From Pseudomonas turukhanskensis (GTDB taxonomy: Bacteria > Pseudomonadota > Gammaproteobacteria > Pseudomonadales > Pseudomonadaceae), in NCBI RefSeq assembly GCF_027922365.1, contig NZ_BSFN01000003.1, forward strand, positions 213,478 through 277,477: DNA of 64,000 nucleotides, given 5' to 3'. Position 1 is the first letter of the stretch. Every line of letters begins with the position of its first letter. The translations under genes and the position numbers were made by a program. Below the pieces are notes generated by a model. That model searched no databases. It had not been told where the DNA came from and saw nothing but the letters and a program-made list of their open reading frames with translations. This document shows, piece by piece, positions 44,135 to 54,224 of this stretch.

Positions 44135-44383
44135 GTGGACTCGAAGATTTTCTACACCCGCTACGGCAACCCGCGCACGGCGTACATCTCCACGCGCCTG
44201 GTGCCCAATATGCTGGCGGTGAAGTTCGCGGTTATTGCCCAGGAAATAGAAGAAGGCGACCCGATGCCAAGCATGGAAGGCCATCATTTTCTCGACGCGC
44301 TGCTCAAGCGAATGGGGCTGGTCATAGTGGACGTGGTGGCGGTGCGCAAGGCACCGCGCAAGAACGAAATCGGCGAAGGCTGA
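44135..44383 (+). CDS. Hypothetical protein (82 residues)
   Basis: A small protein starting IFYTRYGNPRTAYISTRLV and including NMLAVKFAVIAQEIEEGD and a basic C-terminus. I choose GTG 44135, with AAGGA about 11 bases ahead, because the same frame further upstream (from 43943) loses coding character. It may be longer by a few residues. Family not recognised. It is convergent with the MFS gene, 15 bases away. Confidence 0.55.
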   Translation: MDSKIFYTRYGNPRTAYISTRLVPNMLAVKFAVIAQEIEEGDPMPSMEGHHFLDALLKRMGLVIVDVVAVRKAPRKNEIGEG

Positions 44384-44398
44384 CCGCCAGCTCTCTGT

Positions 44399-45583
44399 TT
44401 AACGAGCTCGGCGCATCATCAGCAGGGCCACCACCACGGCCGCGACGGCGCCCACCGTTGCCATCACCCCCAGGCTCTGCAAACCGAAATGCCGAATGCC
44501 CAGGCCACCGAAAATGGCCCCCAGGCCGATCCCCGCATTGGCGGCAGAGATATTCATGCTCGCGGCCAATGCCTGAGCGCTGGCACCGGCCTGCATGACC
44601 CGTACCTGGCAAATCGGAAACAACGCCGTATGGGCAATGCCCCAGGCCGTGAGCGCGACAATCAGCCATAGCGTGTGCCCAGCCGCCGGCACAGTCGCCA
44701 GCATGCCGCCGGCCAACAGCAGCAGAAACAGCACCATGGCCGCCAACGGATTGCGGTCGACCATTTTGCCGCCCAGGTGATTGCCGAGCATGCCCACGGC
44801 GCCGAACGCCATCAGCCACCAGCCCACCTGGCTGGACGGAATGCCGGCTAGTCGTTCAAGGGTGTCGGCCAGGTAGGTGTAAGCCGTGAACATGGCGGTA
44901 AATGCCAGCGTCGACAGCAGCACATGGGCGAGAAAACGCGGTTGCTTGAGAATGGCGCTCTGGTTTTCCCCGGCCGCCTGCTGGGGCGCGGCCGGCATGG
45001 TCGGCAGCAGCCAGTGAATCAGCAAGGCAATTACCAGGGCTGAACCGGCCAGCAACCAGAAACTGCCGCGCCAACCCAGTGAGTCCGCCGCCAGCGTGCC
45101 CAGCGGAATGCCGAATACAAACGCCGCCGAAATGCCCATATACACTTGCGCCACGGCTTTACCCGCGTTGCCCGGCCCGGCCAGTTGCCCCGCCGTTTCA
45201 CTGGCAGTGCTCCAGAACACCGGCAAGAACAGCGCCGCCATGAAACGCGCCACGCCCAGTACCCAGATGTTGGGCGCCAGGGCGGCCAATGCGTTTGAGG
45301 CGACAAACACCACCAGCACACACACGAACAGCGGCTTGCGTGGCAGGTGCGCCAGTTTGGCCGTCAGCAGCGGGCCGAACAGCATGACGGTAAAGGCGAA
45401 CAGGGTGACCAATTGGCCAGCCAGGGGAATGGAAATATCCAGGTCGCGGGCCAGGGCCGGCAACAGCCCGAGTATCAGGAATTCGGTGGTCAGAATAATG
45501 AAGCCGGCGATTGCCAGAATCAAAATCGACAAACCCGCGCGTGGGGCGGCCACGTCCGTGGCGGTGAGGGTGGAAGTAGTCAT
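44399..45583 (-). CDS. MFS transporter, DHA1 family
   Basis: A 394-residue inner-membrane protein with about twelve hydrophobic helices. The family A motif between helices 2 and 3 is altered (AKLAHLPRKPLF). The helix 5 region contains GIPLGTLAADSLGWRGSFWLLAG, typical of the AraJ/YdhP/PbuE-type drug or metabolite exporters. Substrate is unknown. The gene is divergent from a LysR regulator 110 bases away, which probably controls it. Confidence 0.9.
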   Translation of the reverse strand: MTTSTLTATDVAAPRAGLSILILAIAGFIILTTEFLILGLLPALARDLDISIPLAGQLVTLFAFTVMLFGPLLTAKLAHLPRKPLFVCVLVVFVASNALAALAPNIWVLGVARFMAALFLPVFWSTASETAGQLAGPGNAGKAVAQVYMGISAAFVFGIPLGTLAADSLGWRGSFWLLAGSALVIALLIHWLLPTMPAAPQQAAGENQSAILKQPRFLAHVLLSTLAFTAMFTAYTYLADTLERLAGIPSSQVGWWLMAFGAVGMLGNHLGGKMVDRNPLAAMVLFLLLLAGGMLATVPAAGHTLWLIVALTAWGIAHTALFPICQVRVMQAGASAQALAASMNISAANAGIGLGAIFGGLGIRHFGLQSLGVMATVGAVAAVVVALLMMRRAR

Positions 45584-45693
45584 GGCACATTGCTCAACAG
45601 AAATTCAGACGGCAAGCTTATTGGCGAATTAGCTTCCTATTTGCGGTACTTTCTCCAAAGTGCTGTGAACTGAATTCCTTAATGAGGCCCGCC

Positions 45694-46617
45694 ATGTTTG
45701 CGTCCGAACGATTGAAAGGCATCGATGTATTTGTTTGCGTGGCCGATTCCGGCAGCTTTACCGCGGCGGCCGAGCGCATGAACCTCACCAGTTCGGCGGT
45801 GAGCAAGAGCATTGCGCGGCTTGAGGCACGCCTGAATACCCGTCTGTTCCAACGCACCACGCGGCGCCTGTCGCTCACCGAGGCCGGCAGTGATTTCTAT
45901 CGCACCTGCACGGCGGTATTGGCTGAACTAGAGGAAGCCGAGCAAGCCTTGCACACCCAGCATGGCGAGCCGTGCGGCAAGGTGCGTATCGACCTGCCGG
46001 CGTCCTACGGGCGGTTGCATGTGCTGCCGGTGATTCTCGATTTCGTTGCCGAGCATGAGTTGTGGCAACCGCACGTGTCGTTCTCCGACCGCTTTGTCGA
46101 CCCCGTGGAAGAGGGCATCGACATCCTCGTGCGCATTGGCGGCTCGGACGTCTGGCCAGCCGCGCTCGGGCACCGTTACCTGGGCGCCGAACGCCTGATT
46201 TTTTGCGCCGCCCCCAGTTACCTGGCCCGATATGGCGAGCCGCAGAGCGAGCAGGATCTGGAACGGCACAGCTGCGTGGTCTATGGCCGCAGTGACGGCG
46301 GGGTGAACCCATGGCTGTTTTCCGGGGAGCACGCCGGCGACCGTGAACGCCGTGTATTGCCCGGGCGCATCGCCATAGGCGACGGCGAAGGCCAGGTGGT
46401 TGCCCTGGTGGCCGGACATGGCATCGCCCAATTGCCGCTGTGGCTGGTGAAAGACCAATTGCAGGCAGGCACCCTGGTGCAGGTGCTGCCGCAGTTAGCC
46501 ATGGATGGTTTGCCGATGAATCTGGTGTGGCTCAGGAGCCGGGAGGCCTTGCCCAAGGTCAGTGCGTTGCTGGACGCATTGGCCGCTGCGCTGGCCCCCT
46601 CCGGCCGGCAGGTGTAG
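45694..46617 (+). CDS. LysR-type regulator divergent from the MFS gene
   Basis: A 307-residue LysR protein of the AaeR/CrgA-like group: helix-turn-helix VADSGSFTAAAERMNLT / SSAVSKSIARLEARL, then the effector domain beginning GKVRIDLPASYG with a FVDPVEEGIDILVRIG strand. The start is placed at ATG 45694, which has TGAGG six bases ahead; an ATG 12 bases earlier is possible. The divergent layout makes the adjacent exporter its likely target. Confidence 0.9.
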   Translation: MFASERLKGIDVFVCVADSGSFTAAAERMNLTSSAVSKSIARLEARLNTRLFQRTTRRLSLTEAGSDFYRTCTAVLAELEEAEQALHTQHGEPCGKVRIDLPASYGRLHVLPVILDFVAEHELWQPHVSFSDRFVDPVEEGIDILVRIGGSDVWPAALGHRYLGAERLIFCAAPSYLARYGEPQSEQDLERHSCVVYGRSDGGVNPWLFSGEHAGDRERRVLPGRIAIGDGEGQVVALVAGHGIAQLPLWLVKDQLQAGTLVQVLPQLAMDGLPMNLVWLRSREALPKVSALLDALAAALAPSGRQV

Positions 46618-46627
46618 GGCCGGTGCT

Positions 46628-47029
46628 TTAAGCGTCGCGCAACAAGTCGTTGGCGTTGAGTAAATCAAAGGCAATCTGCGGGGTCTGTTCCATGCCCCGG
46701 CGGATAGCTGCGGGAATGGCTTGGCGGGTTTTGCGGCATAGACCGGGCAAGTCATGCACCTGAATGGCAATACCACGCATGGTCCGCACTTCATTGAAAC
46801 CGGGGCCGATCTCCAGGCGTATACCCAGCTGTTCCTCCATGCGGCGGCACATATGCTCAAGGTCGGCCAGGCTTTGAATGCGCTCCAGTCGTTCGAGCAG
46901 TTTGCGTTCTTCCATGCGCGTTAACCGCACGATGCGAAGGTCGGCATCCACCGCCGTGCGCAGTGCTTCCAACCCGCAGATGCAGGCGCCCGGCGGGCAA
47001 GGTTGGCGAATGGGAAAGGCGCTGTTCAT
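46628..47029 (-). CDS. Hypothetical protein with N-terminal cysteines
   Basis: A 133-residue cytoplasmic protein. The start has a cysteine-rich stretch (PCPPGACICG) that could hold a metal, followed by a helical region (RMEERKLLERLERIQS) and a mixed domain ending ANDLLRDA. CGGAG lies just before the ATG. No family recognised. It is convergent with the LysR gene and divergent from the lipoprotein hydrolase. Confidence 0.7.
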   Translation of the reverse strand: MNSAFPIRQPCPPGACICGLEALRTAVDADLRIVRLTRMEERKLLERLERIQSLADLEHMCRRMEEQLGIRLEIGPGFNEVRTMRGIAIQVHDLPGLCRKTRQAIPAAIRRGMEQTPQIAFDLLNANDLLRDA

Positions 47030-47155
47030 GGGCTCCGATCATAGCCAGCCCGCGCCGGCATTGCCCACGGCTTTTTTGCACCGCTTATCGCCCTCGCATA
47101 TGGCGCATTCCCCACTAGGCTCTAGCGGGTCATGGTCAGGGAAGGGGTGGCCGAT

Positions 47156-48424
47156 ATGGTTGCCAGGTATGTGCTGCTGGGGCTGCTGCTTAGCGCGCTT
47201 GGCGGCTGCGGGCTGTTTAAGCTGGACAAGGAAATGCAGCAAGCCCGGCAAGACCTGGTGCTGATCGCCGGGCGGCTGAACAGCACCGAATCGGGCCGCG
47301 ACGCCCTAGTGGCGTTACTGGACGCGCAGGGCAATCTGGTGCGTTACCGCATTGCCGCGCTTGGCGAAACCTTCTACTTCACCGAGGCGCCAGGCCAGTA
47401 TCAGTTGCTGGTGTTCGATGATCACAACGGCAACTTTGCCCTCGACGCAGACGAGCCGCGCCAGTGGCTGCCGAAAGCGCAAAGCATGATGCTGCATGTA
47501 CAGCCCGACGCCGCCAGCCGTGAGCGGCTGGCCGAACTCAACCCCATTGATCTCCGACCGACCGATCTGGCCCGCGCACCGGCGGTGGACCTCAACCTGC
47601 AAGTGCTCTACCGCGAGCAGCCGCGGTTGCAGCGCAACTACCTGCAACCGGTAAGTTTCGCTGATCCGCGCTTTGACCAAGCCAATATCGAACTGGGGGC
47701 CTGGCAGCCTCTGACCTTTCTGCGCGAACTGGGTTATGGCCTGTACTTGCTCGCGCCCTGGGACCCGAACAAGGAGCCGATCTTCCTGGTGCACGGCATC
47801 AACTCCTCGCCGCGCAACTGGCAGGAGCTGGTGGCCAATCTGGACACCGAACGCTTTCAACTGCTGCTGTACCACTTCCCCAGTGGCGTGCCGCTGAACA
47901 ACAGCGCCTATATGCTTAGCCTCGGCCTTCGCGACGTGCAGCGCCGGCTCAAACCCGCGCGCTTTCATGTGATGGCCCACAGCATGGGCGGCCTGGTGGC
48001 GCGTCGCGCCTTGCAAATGCTCAACGCTGACGACAGCCGCAACCTGTGCCTGTTTATCACCCTGGCCACACCCTGGAATGGCCACCCATCGGCGGCCACG
48101 GGCCTGAAGCGCATGCCGGTGGAGGTGCCGGTGTGGAAGGACCTGGCGCCGGGTAGCCCGTACTTGCAACAACTGTTCGCCACGCCGCTGCCGGCGCATA
48201 TCCGCCAATGGATGCTGGTGAGTTACACCGGCAACAGCCGCCTGCTGGAAGAGCCCAATGACGGCGTGGTGCCGCTGACCAGCGAACTGAGCAATGCCGC
48301 GCAGGACGAAGCCACACGCCTGTACCTGCTCAACGAAAACCACACCAGCATTCTGCAAAGCCGTCGTACAGCCGAGCTACTGCAGCGAGCGTTTGATGGG
48401 TTGCCGAAGGAGGGGTGTGGATAG
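47156..48424 (+). CDS. Alpha/beta-hydrolase lipoprotein (lipase-like)
   Basis: A 422-residue exported protein. A signal peptide ends in the lipobox ALGGC (cysteine at about residue 18), so it should be lipid-anchored. After a ~150-residue beta-rich N-terminal region comes an alpha/beta-hydrolase fold: oxyanion strand IFLVHGINSSPRNW, nucleophile elbow AHSMGGLVARRA (serine in place of the usual GxSxG as AHSMG), an acidic residue in NDGVVPL, and a late histidine in NENHTSIL. This is the organisation of secreted or periplasmic lipases and esterases. ATG 47156 gives a clean signal sequence; an ATG 24 bases earlier does not. Confidence 0.85.
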   Translation: MVARYVLLGLLLSALGGCGLFKLDKEMQQARQDLVLIAGRLNSTESGRDALVALLDAQGNLVRYRIAALGETFYFTEAPGQYQLLVFDDHNGNFALDADEPRQWLPKAQSMMLHVQPDAASRERLAELNPIDLRPTDLARAPAVDLNLQVLYREQPRLQRNYLQPVSFADPRFDQANIELGAWQPLTFLRELGYGLYLLAPWDPNKEPIFLVHGINSSPRNWQELVANLDTERFQLLLYHFPSGVPLNNSAYMLSLGLRDVQRRLKPARFHVMAHSMGGLVARRALQMLNADDSRNLCLFITLATPWNGHPSAATGLKRMPVEVPVWKDLAPGSPYLQQLFATPLPAHIRQWMLVSYTGNSRLLEEPNDGVVPLTSELSNAAQDEATRLYLLNENHTSILQSRRTAELLQRAFDGLPKEGCG

Positions 48425-48427
48425 ACC

Positions 48428-48450
48428 GTAGGAGCCAGCTTGCTGGCGAA
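48428..48450. repeat. REP, family B, single
   Basis: GTAGGAGCCAGCTTGCTGGC, four bases after the hydrolase stop. A GC-rich stem (GGCCGCC/GGCGGCC, 48469-48486) follows it and may terminate both converging genes. Confidence 0.7.
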
Positions 48451-48509
48451 CGAGGCATACGCAAAACGAGGCCGCCCTGCGGCGGCCCGGTTTGACTCTA
48501 TACCCGCCC

Positions 48510-48938
48510 TCAAGCACGTACAGAGATAGTCGGCTCCGATGAAGCCGGAAGTTGCCCGGGCGATGCCAGGCCTGAGTTGTCGCTATAGTCGCCCGCCGGG
48601 TTCAGTGGCGGGCGGGGTTGCTGTTGGCTCACCTCGCGGGCGACCTCCAGTGGGGTGGGTTGGTCGTCAACGTCGCTCTCGGTGGCTACCGCCAGGTAGA
48701 TATCGAGTTGCTTCTGCTGGCTGCTGTTGCTGTACACCTCGGAGGCGGCCTCGCGACGGTTCGCTTGGCTCGCATCAGCGCTTTGCTGGCTCAGGGTGAC
48801 GCGGTCAGCACCGCGGTCGACAGCCGTGTTCACCTGCTCCGGGGTCACGGGCGAGGCTGGATCTTGCGCGGCGTCCCCGGCCTTTTTGATCACTTGCGTG
48901 GACAGAGGCAGGGCGCTGCTGGTGCTGGATATCTGCAT
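48510..48938 (-). CDS. Hypothetical low-complexity protein
   Basis: A 142-residue protein rich in Ser, Gln, Ala and Pro, without signal peptide or membrane helix. Segments such as DRVTLSQQSADAS and PTPLEVAREVSQQ resemble the disordered, flagellar or surface-related small proteins of pseudomonads. CAGGAG lies before the ATG. No function can be assigned. Confidence 0.65.
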   Translation of the reverse strand: MQISSTSSALPLSTQVIKKAGDAAQDPASPVTPEQVNTAVDRGADRVTLSQQSADASQANRREAASEVYSNSSQQKQLDIYLAVATESDVDDQPTPLEVAREVSQQQPRPPLNPAGDYSDNSGLASPGQLPASSEPTISVRA

Positions 48939-49050
48939 AGAGCTCTCCTGCGTGGCGGCGATCAGGTGAGTCTAATTCAGGCTCTGGCGCGGCTTAGATT
49001 GAATGGCGATTGGCGCCGCTGCGCTTAGCTGGCAGGGCGCAGGAAAAAGC

Positions 49051-49112
49051 TCGAGGCTGAAGCCTCTCCACCCGGGCCTGCGTTGCCTTGGTAGGAGAGG
49101 CTTCAGCCTCGA
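49051..49112. repeat. REP pair, family A
   Basis: TCGAGGCTGAAGCCTCTCCA (49051-49070) faces GTAGGAGAGGCTTCAGCCTC (49091-49110), a near-perfect inverted pair after the alcohol dehydrogenase gene. Confidence 0.85.
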
Positions 49113-49132
49113 TTCCTGCGAACGAAAAAAAC

Positions 49133-50176
49133 CTAGCTCAACGACGCCATATCAATCACAAACCGATAACGCACATCCGAGCGTTCCATGCGTTCGAACG
49201 CCTCGTTAATTTCGTCCATGCGGATCATCTCGCAGTCCGGAAGGATATTTTTGCGGGCGCAGAAATCGAGCATTTCCTGGGTTTCGGCGATGCCGCCGAT
49301 GGGCGAACCGGCCAGCCGCCGGCGACCCAGCACGAACGGCATGGTCAGAGTCTGGTCGATAGGGCCGATCTGGCCGACGATCACCAACGTGCCATCGATA
49401 TCCAGCAACGGCATGTAGGGCGATACGTCGTGGCGCACCGGCACCGTGTCGATGATCAAATCGAAGCTCGATGCCGCTTTTTTCATTGCGTCTTTATCGG
49501 AGGACACCAGCAGGTTATCCGCGCCCAACTCCAGTGCATCGGCCTCTTTGTCACTGCTACGGCTCAGCACCGTCACCTTTGCGCCCATGCCGGCGGCCAG
49601 TTTCACCGCCATATGGCCCAGGCCGCCAAGGCCGATCACGCCCACCCGGCTGCCTGGGCCCACGTTCCAGGTGCGCAGCGGCGAGTAGGTGGTGATACCA
49701 GCGCACAACAGCGGCGCGGCTTTGGCCAGGTCCAGCGCATCCGGCACACGGAGCACGAACTCCTCGCGCACCACCAGGTGCTTGGAGTAGCCGCCGAACG
49801 TGGGTTCCTTGGTGATGCGGTCGCGCCCGTTGTAGGTCTGGGTGTTGGCTTTGCGGCACAACTGCTCTTCGCCTTTACGGCACTGATCGCACTCCTGGCA
49901 GGAATCGACCATGCAGCCGACGGCCACGGCATCACCCACTTTGTAGCGCTTTACCTCGCTGCCCACCTCGGTTACACGGCCGACAATCTCGTGGCCCGGC
50001 ACGATGGGGTACATGCTGAAACCCCAGTCATCACGGGCCTGGTGCAGGTCGGAATGGCAGACGCCGCAGTAGAGGATCTCCATCGCGACGTCGTTAGGCC
50101 GCAGGGCGCGGCGTTCGAATTTGAAGGGGGCCAAGGGCGACTTGGCGGTTTGTGCGGCATAACCAATGGTGAGCAT
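49133..50176 (-). CDS. Zinc alcohol dehydrogenase, YahK/CAD type
   Basis: A 347-residue NADP-dependent medium-chain dehydrogenase reducing aldehydes to alcohols. The catalytic zinc ligands are in CGVCHSDLH and PGHEIVG, and the structural zinc cysteines in CQECDQCRKGEEQLC. The cofactor loop is GLGGLGHMAVK. The C-terminal GSPIGGIAETQEML is typical of the YahK/AdhC group that detoxifies a broad range of aldehydes. It has a CGGAG before the ATG. Confidence 0.93.
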   Translation of the reverse strand: MLTIGYAAQTAKSPLAPFKFERRALRPNDVAMEILYCGVCHSDLHQARDDWGFSMYPIVPGHEIVGRVTEVGSEVKRYKVGDAVAVGCMVDSCQECDQCRKGEEQLCRKANTQTYNGRDRITKEPTFGGYSKHLVVREEFVLRVPDALDLAKAAPLLCAGITTYSPLRTWNVGPGSRVGVIGLGGLGHMAVKLAAGMGAKVTVLSRSSDKEADALELGADNLLVSSDKDAMKKAASSFDLIIDTVPVRHDVSPYMPLLDIDGTLVIVGQIGPIDQTLTMPFVLGRRRLAGSPIGGIAETQEMLDFCARKNILPDCEMIRMDEINEAFERMERSDVRYRFVIDMASLS

Positions 50177-50282
50177 CTAGGGCACTCCGGTTGAGGCTGA
50201 AAGGTTGGGACAACGGTAATTCGCCGCTAGCTCCCCTGGCAAACCAGGGGTAACTGTAGCGGGTTGGCATGTCACCGATGCT

Positions 50283-51332
<1,050 letters not shown>

Positions 51333-51378
51333 TTAGCCCTTCAAGCAGGCTCTGATTAGTCATATAAACCCGCATGCG

Positions 51379-51399
51379 CTTATGCGTCTGACGCATAAG
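51379..51399. promoter_or_regulatory. 21-base perfect palindrome, candidate operator
   Basis: CTTATGCGTC-T-GACGCATAAG has ten-base arms around a single base. It lies between the divergent aldo/keto reductase (start 51266) and CAP-protein (start 51489) genes, where a dimeric repressor site of the TetR or GntR kind could sit. No T run follows, so it is not a terminator. Confidence 0.5.
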
Positions 51400-51488
51400 T
51401 AGGCAAAAATGCAGTGCCCCGGGCGAAGCGAAATCGCGGATCATGGGGCAGGCCGCTTTGCTCAGGGCACCGTTCAAGGGAGAGATAC

Positions 51489-52340
51489 ATGCGCGTCCGT
51501 TCAACCGCTATACCCGTGGCTTTGTTGTCTTTTTCCGTGCTTATCACCACACCGGTGTGGGCCGATGACGAATCGCAACTGGTACAAGCGATCAACGCGT
51601 ACCGTGGTCAGGTGCAGCGTTGCGAGGGCCAGGCGTCGCCCGAGCTACCGCCGCTGTCCGACGACCCACGCCTGCGTCTGCGCTCTGACAGTTTTGGCGG
51701 CTTGCAGACCGCACTGGCCAAGAACGGCTACCCGATGGTGAACGTGCAAGCCATCAGCCTGGCCGGTGCGCGCGACAGCAATGCGGCCATGAAAGCGGTA
51801 CAGGAAAGTTTCTGCCGGGTGATTCTCGATCCGCAATTTGTTGATATCGGCGTGCGCCGCGAGGGCGATTTGTGGCGCATCACCTTGGCTCGCCCGATGC
51901 TCACCGCGCGCATGGGCGACTGGCAGAGCCAGGGTCAGCAGCTACTGGTAATGATCAACACCGCCCGGAGCCAGGCGCGCCAATGCGGGCCCCAGGCCTA
52001 TGCCGCTGCTGCACCGCTGAGCTGGAACAATACCCTGGCCGGCGCCTCTGAGGCCCATAGCCGGGCCATGGCCAATGGCAACTTCTTCGACCACAAAGAC
52101 CGCGACGGCCGCACCCCCGGCGACCGCGCGGAACTGGCCGGCTACGCCGGGCAGGCAATTGGCGAAAACATTGCCGCTGGCAACGACAGCCCGCGCAAGG
52201 TGCTCGACGGTTGGCTGGCGAGCCCCGGCCACTGCGCCAACCTGATGAACCCGCAGTACCGCGAACTGGGTGCTGCCTATGCGTTGGACCCGAAAAGCGA
52301 TGCCGGGATTTACTGGACCGCCATGTTCGGTAGCCAATAA
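51489..52340 (+). CDS. Secreted CAP-domain protein
   Basis: A 283-residue exported protein: signal peptide 1-27 ending in VWA, an N-terminal half of unknown type (about 28-145), and a C-terminal CAP/SCP domain (about 155-283). CAP features are LVMINTARSQARQCG, the histidine-bearing SEAHSRAMANGNFFDHKDRDGRTPGDRA, the GENIAAG motif, and GHCANLMNPQYRELGAAYA. Bacterial CAP proteins are often extracellular with unclear roles. The start is ATG 51489 after AAGGGAGAG; a longer frame from 51414 lacks a signal sequence. Confidence 0.9.
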   Translation: MRVRSTAIPVALLSFSVLITTPVWADDESQLVQAINAYRGQVQRCEGQASPELPPLSDDPRLRLRSDSFGGLQTALAKNGYPMVNVQAISLAGARDSNAAMKAVQESFCRVILDPQFVDIGVRREGDLWRITLARPMLTARMGDWQSQGQQLLVMINTARSQARQCGPQAYAAAAPLSWNNTLAGASEAHSRAMANGNFFDHKDRDGRTPGDRAELAGYAGQAIGENIAAGNDSPRKVLDGWLASPGHCANLMNPQYRELGAAYALDPKSDAGIYWTAMFGSQ

Positions 52341-52346
52341 CGGCAG

Positions 52347-52405
52347 TCGAGGCTGAAGCTTCTTCTACACGCACACGTTCTTTGTAGGAGAGGCTTGAGC
52401 CTCGA
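52347..52405. repeat. REP pair, family A
   Basis: TCGAGGCTGAAGCTTCTTCT (52347) and AGGAGAGGCTTGAGCCTCGA (52386-52405) sit between the convergent CAP and SulP genes. Confidence 0.8.
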
Positions 52406-52428
52406 TAGATATCAGCACCAACGCCGTG

Positions 52429-53865
52429 CTATTCCCCGGCACGCTTGAGCAGCTTTTTACAGCGCTCGCTCAAATGCACCACCCGCACATGTTTGCCCGC
52501 CTTGCTGTAACGCTCGCGCAAGGTTTTCAGCGCGGCAATCGCCGAATAGTCCACAAAGCTCAGATGCGCACAATCGAGCGTAATTTGGTTGGGGTCGGCA
52601 GCCGGGTCGAACTGGTTCAGAAACGGCGTGACCGAGGCAAAAAACAGCGTGCCATGCACCTGATACAACTTGCTGCCATCGGCTTGCAGGTGGGCGTCGG
52701 CGTAAAGCTCGCGCGCGTGCTGCCAGGCAAAATTCAACGCCGCGATGATGATGCCCAGCAGCACGGCGGTGGCCAGGTCGGTAAATACAGTGATGATGGT
52801 CACTGCCACAATCACCAGCATGTCGTTGACCGGCACCTTGTGTAGCACCCGCAACGAGGCCCAGGCGAAGGTCTGTTGTGACACCACAAACATCACGCCA
52901 ACCAGCGCCGCCAGCGGAATACGCTCGATCAGCGGCGACAGAAACAGCACAAAAAGCAGAATCATCACCCCGGCCACCACGCCTGACAGCCGCCCGCGAC
53001 CGCCAGAGCTCAGGTTGATCACGGTCTGGCCGATCATCGCGCAGCCACCCATGCCGCCAAAGGCGCCCGAGACGATATTGGCCGCGCCCAGCGCTACGCA
53101 CTCGCGGTCTGGGTAGCCGCGGCTCTCGGTCACTTCGTCGGTGAGGTTCAGAGTCAACAGGGTTTCCAACAGGCCCACCATGGCCATCAGCAGCGCATAG
53201 GGCGCGATGATGCGCAGGGTCTCCAGGCTCCACGGCAGGTCGGGCAGGGCAAAGGTCGGCAAGCCGCCGGCGATATGGGCCATATCGCCCAGCGTGCGCG
53301 TTGGCAATTGGAGAACGAATACAGCAACACCCACTGCCAAAATGGCCACCAGCGCCGGCGGTACGGCGCGGGTCAGGCGCGGTAACAGGTAGACGATGGC
53401 CATGGTCGTCGCCACCAGGCCCAACATTGTTGCCAGCGGCATGCCGCTCAGCCATTGGTCACCGCTCTTGAAGTGCTCCAACTGAGCCAGCGCAATGATG
53501 ATCGCCAGCCCATTCACAAAACCCAGCATCACCGGGTGCGGCACCATGCGCACCAGCTTGCCCAGGCGCAGCAAACCAAACAGCACCATGATCAGGCCGC
53601 CTAACAACACGGTGGCCAGCAGGTACTGCACGCCGTGCTGCACCACCAGCGCGACGATCACCACCGCCATCGAGCCCGCTGCCCCCGAGACCATGCCTGG
53701 TCGGCCGCCAAACAAGGCTGTGAGCGTGCAGATAATAAAAGCGCCATACAGCCCCATCAGCGGATTGAGGTGAGCCACCAGGGCAAAGGCGATGCATTCG
53801 GGCACCAGGGCAAAGGAAGTGGTAAGGCCGGCGAGTAAATCGGCGCGTAGGCGTACGGATTTCAT
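52429..53865 (-). CDS. SulP family anion transporter with STAS domain
   Basis: A 478-residue inner-membrane protein. About ten to twelve membrane helices occupy residues 8-375 with the SulP start LLAGLTTSFALVPECIAFAL and GRPGMVSGAAGSMAVV. The short C-terminal STAS domain (about 385-475) includes ITLDCAHLSFVDYSAIAAL. SulP proteins carry sulfate, bicarbonate or dicarboxylates. The missing long STAS extension and the sequence near helix 3 resemble bicarbonate-type SulP (BicA-like), but the substrate cannot be fixed by eye. Confidence 0.9.
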   Translation of the reverse strand: MKSVRLRADLLAGLTTSFALVPECIAFALVAHLNPLMGLYGAFIICTLTALFGGRPGMVSGAAGSMAVVIVALVVQHGVQYLLATVLLGGLIMVLFGLLRLGKLVRMVPHPVMLGFVNGLAIIIALAQLEHFKSGDQWLSGMPLATMLGLVATTMAIVYLLPRLTRAVPPALVAILAVGVAVFVLQLPTRTLGDMAHIAGGLPTFALPDLPWSLETLRIIAPYALLMAMVGLLETLLTLNLTDEVTESRGYPDRECVALGAANIVSGAFGGMGGCAMIGQTVINLSSGGRGRLSGVVAGVMILLFVLFLSPLIERIPLAALVGVMFVVSQQTFAWASLRVLHKVPVNDMLVIVAVTIITVFTDLATAVLLGIIIAALNFAWQHARELYADAHLQADGSKLYQVHGTLFFASVTPFLNQFDPAADPNQITLDCAHLSFVDYSAIAALKTLRERYSKAGKHVRVVHLSERCKKLLKRAGE

Positions 53866-54224
53866 GGCGATGACTACAGAGCGGTAAGCGGGGGGCGGAT
53901 GTTACGGAATATGACGGCAGGCAGCCAGTTCGGGATAGCCTTCAAATGCGATAAGAATATTGTAGGAGTTAGTTCGCCTTATTTGATTTAAGGATTGACT
54001 GTTCAGTAAGTATTTTCTTTTATTTATGTTGAACATGTAAGTTTTAATTATTTACTGTGCCTAAACTTTTGTATGAATTTTCCTTCTTATAGACAGTGGC
54101 GATTTTGACTCGCTACATTGCGTGCTTCTGCTACTCCGGCTTGCAAGTGGTCCGTTTTGGCAAAGTTGTGCCGGGTTGTTAATGCTCGCCTCTAAATTAT
54201 CAGCGTATTGCTGTAGGAACGTTC
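53866..54224. other. A/T-rich 359-base gap upstream of the autotransporter
   Basis: The stretch 53985-54110 is strikingly A/T-rich compared with the rest of the window. It must contain the autotransporter promoter. The A/T-rich character recalls horizontally acquired DNA or an H-NS-like (MvaT) target. AGGA at 54214 is the ribosome binding site. A decayed REP fragment (TGTAGGAGTTAGTTCGCC) is at 53961. Confidence 0.5.

Noticed and set aside
49471..49695. Plus-strand frames opposite the alcohol dehydrogenase
   Set aside because: Antisense to clear zinc-binding and cofactor motifs.
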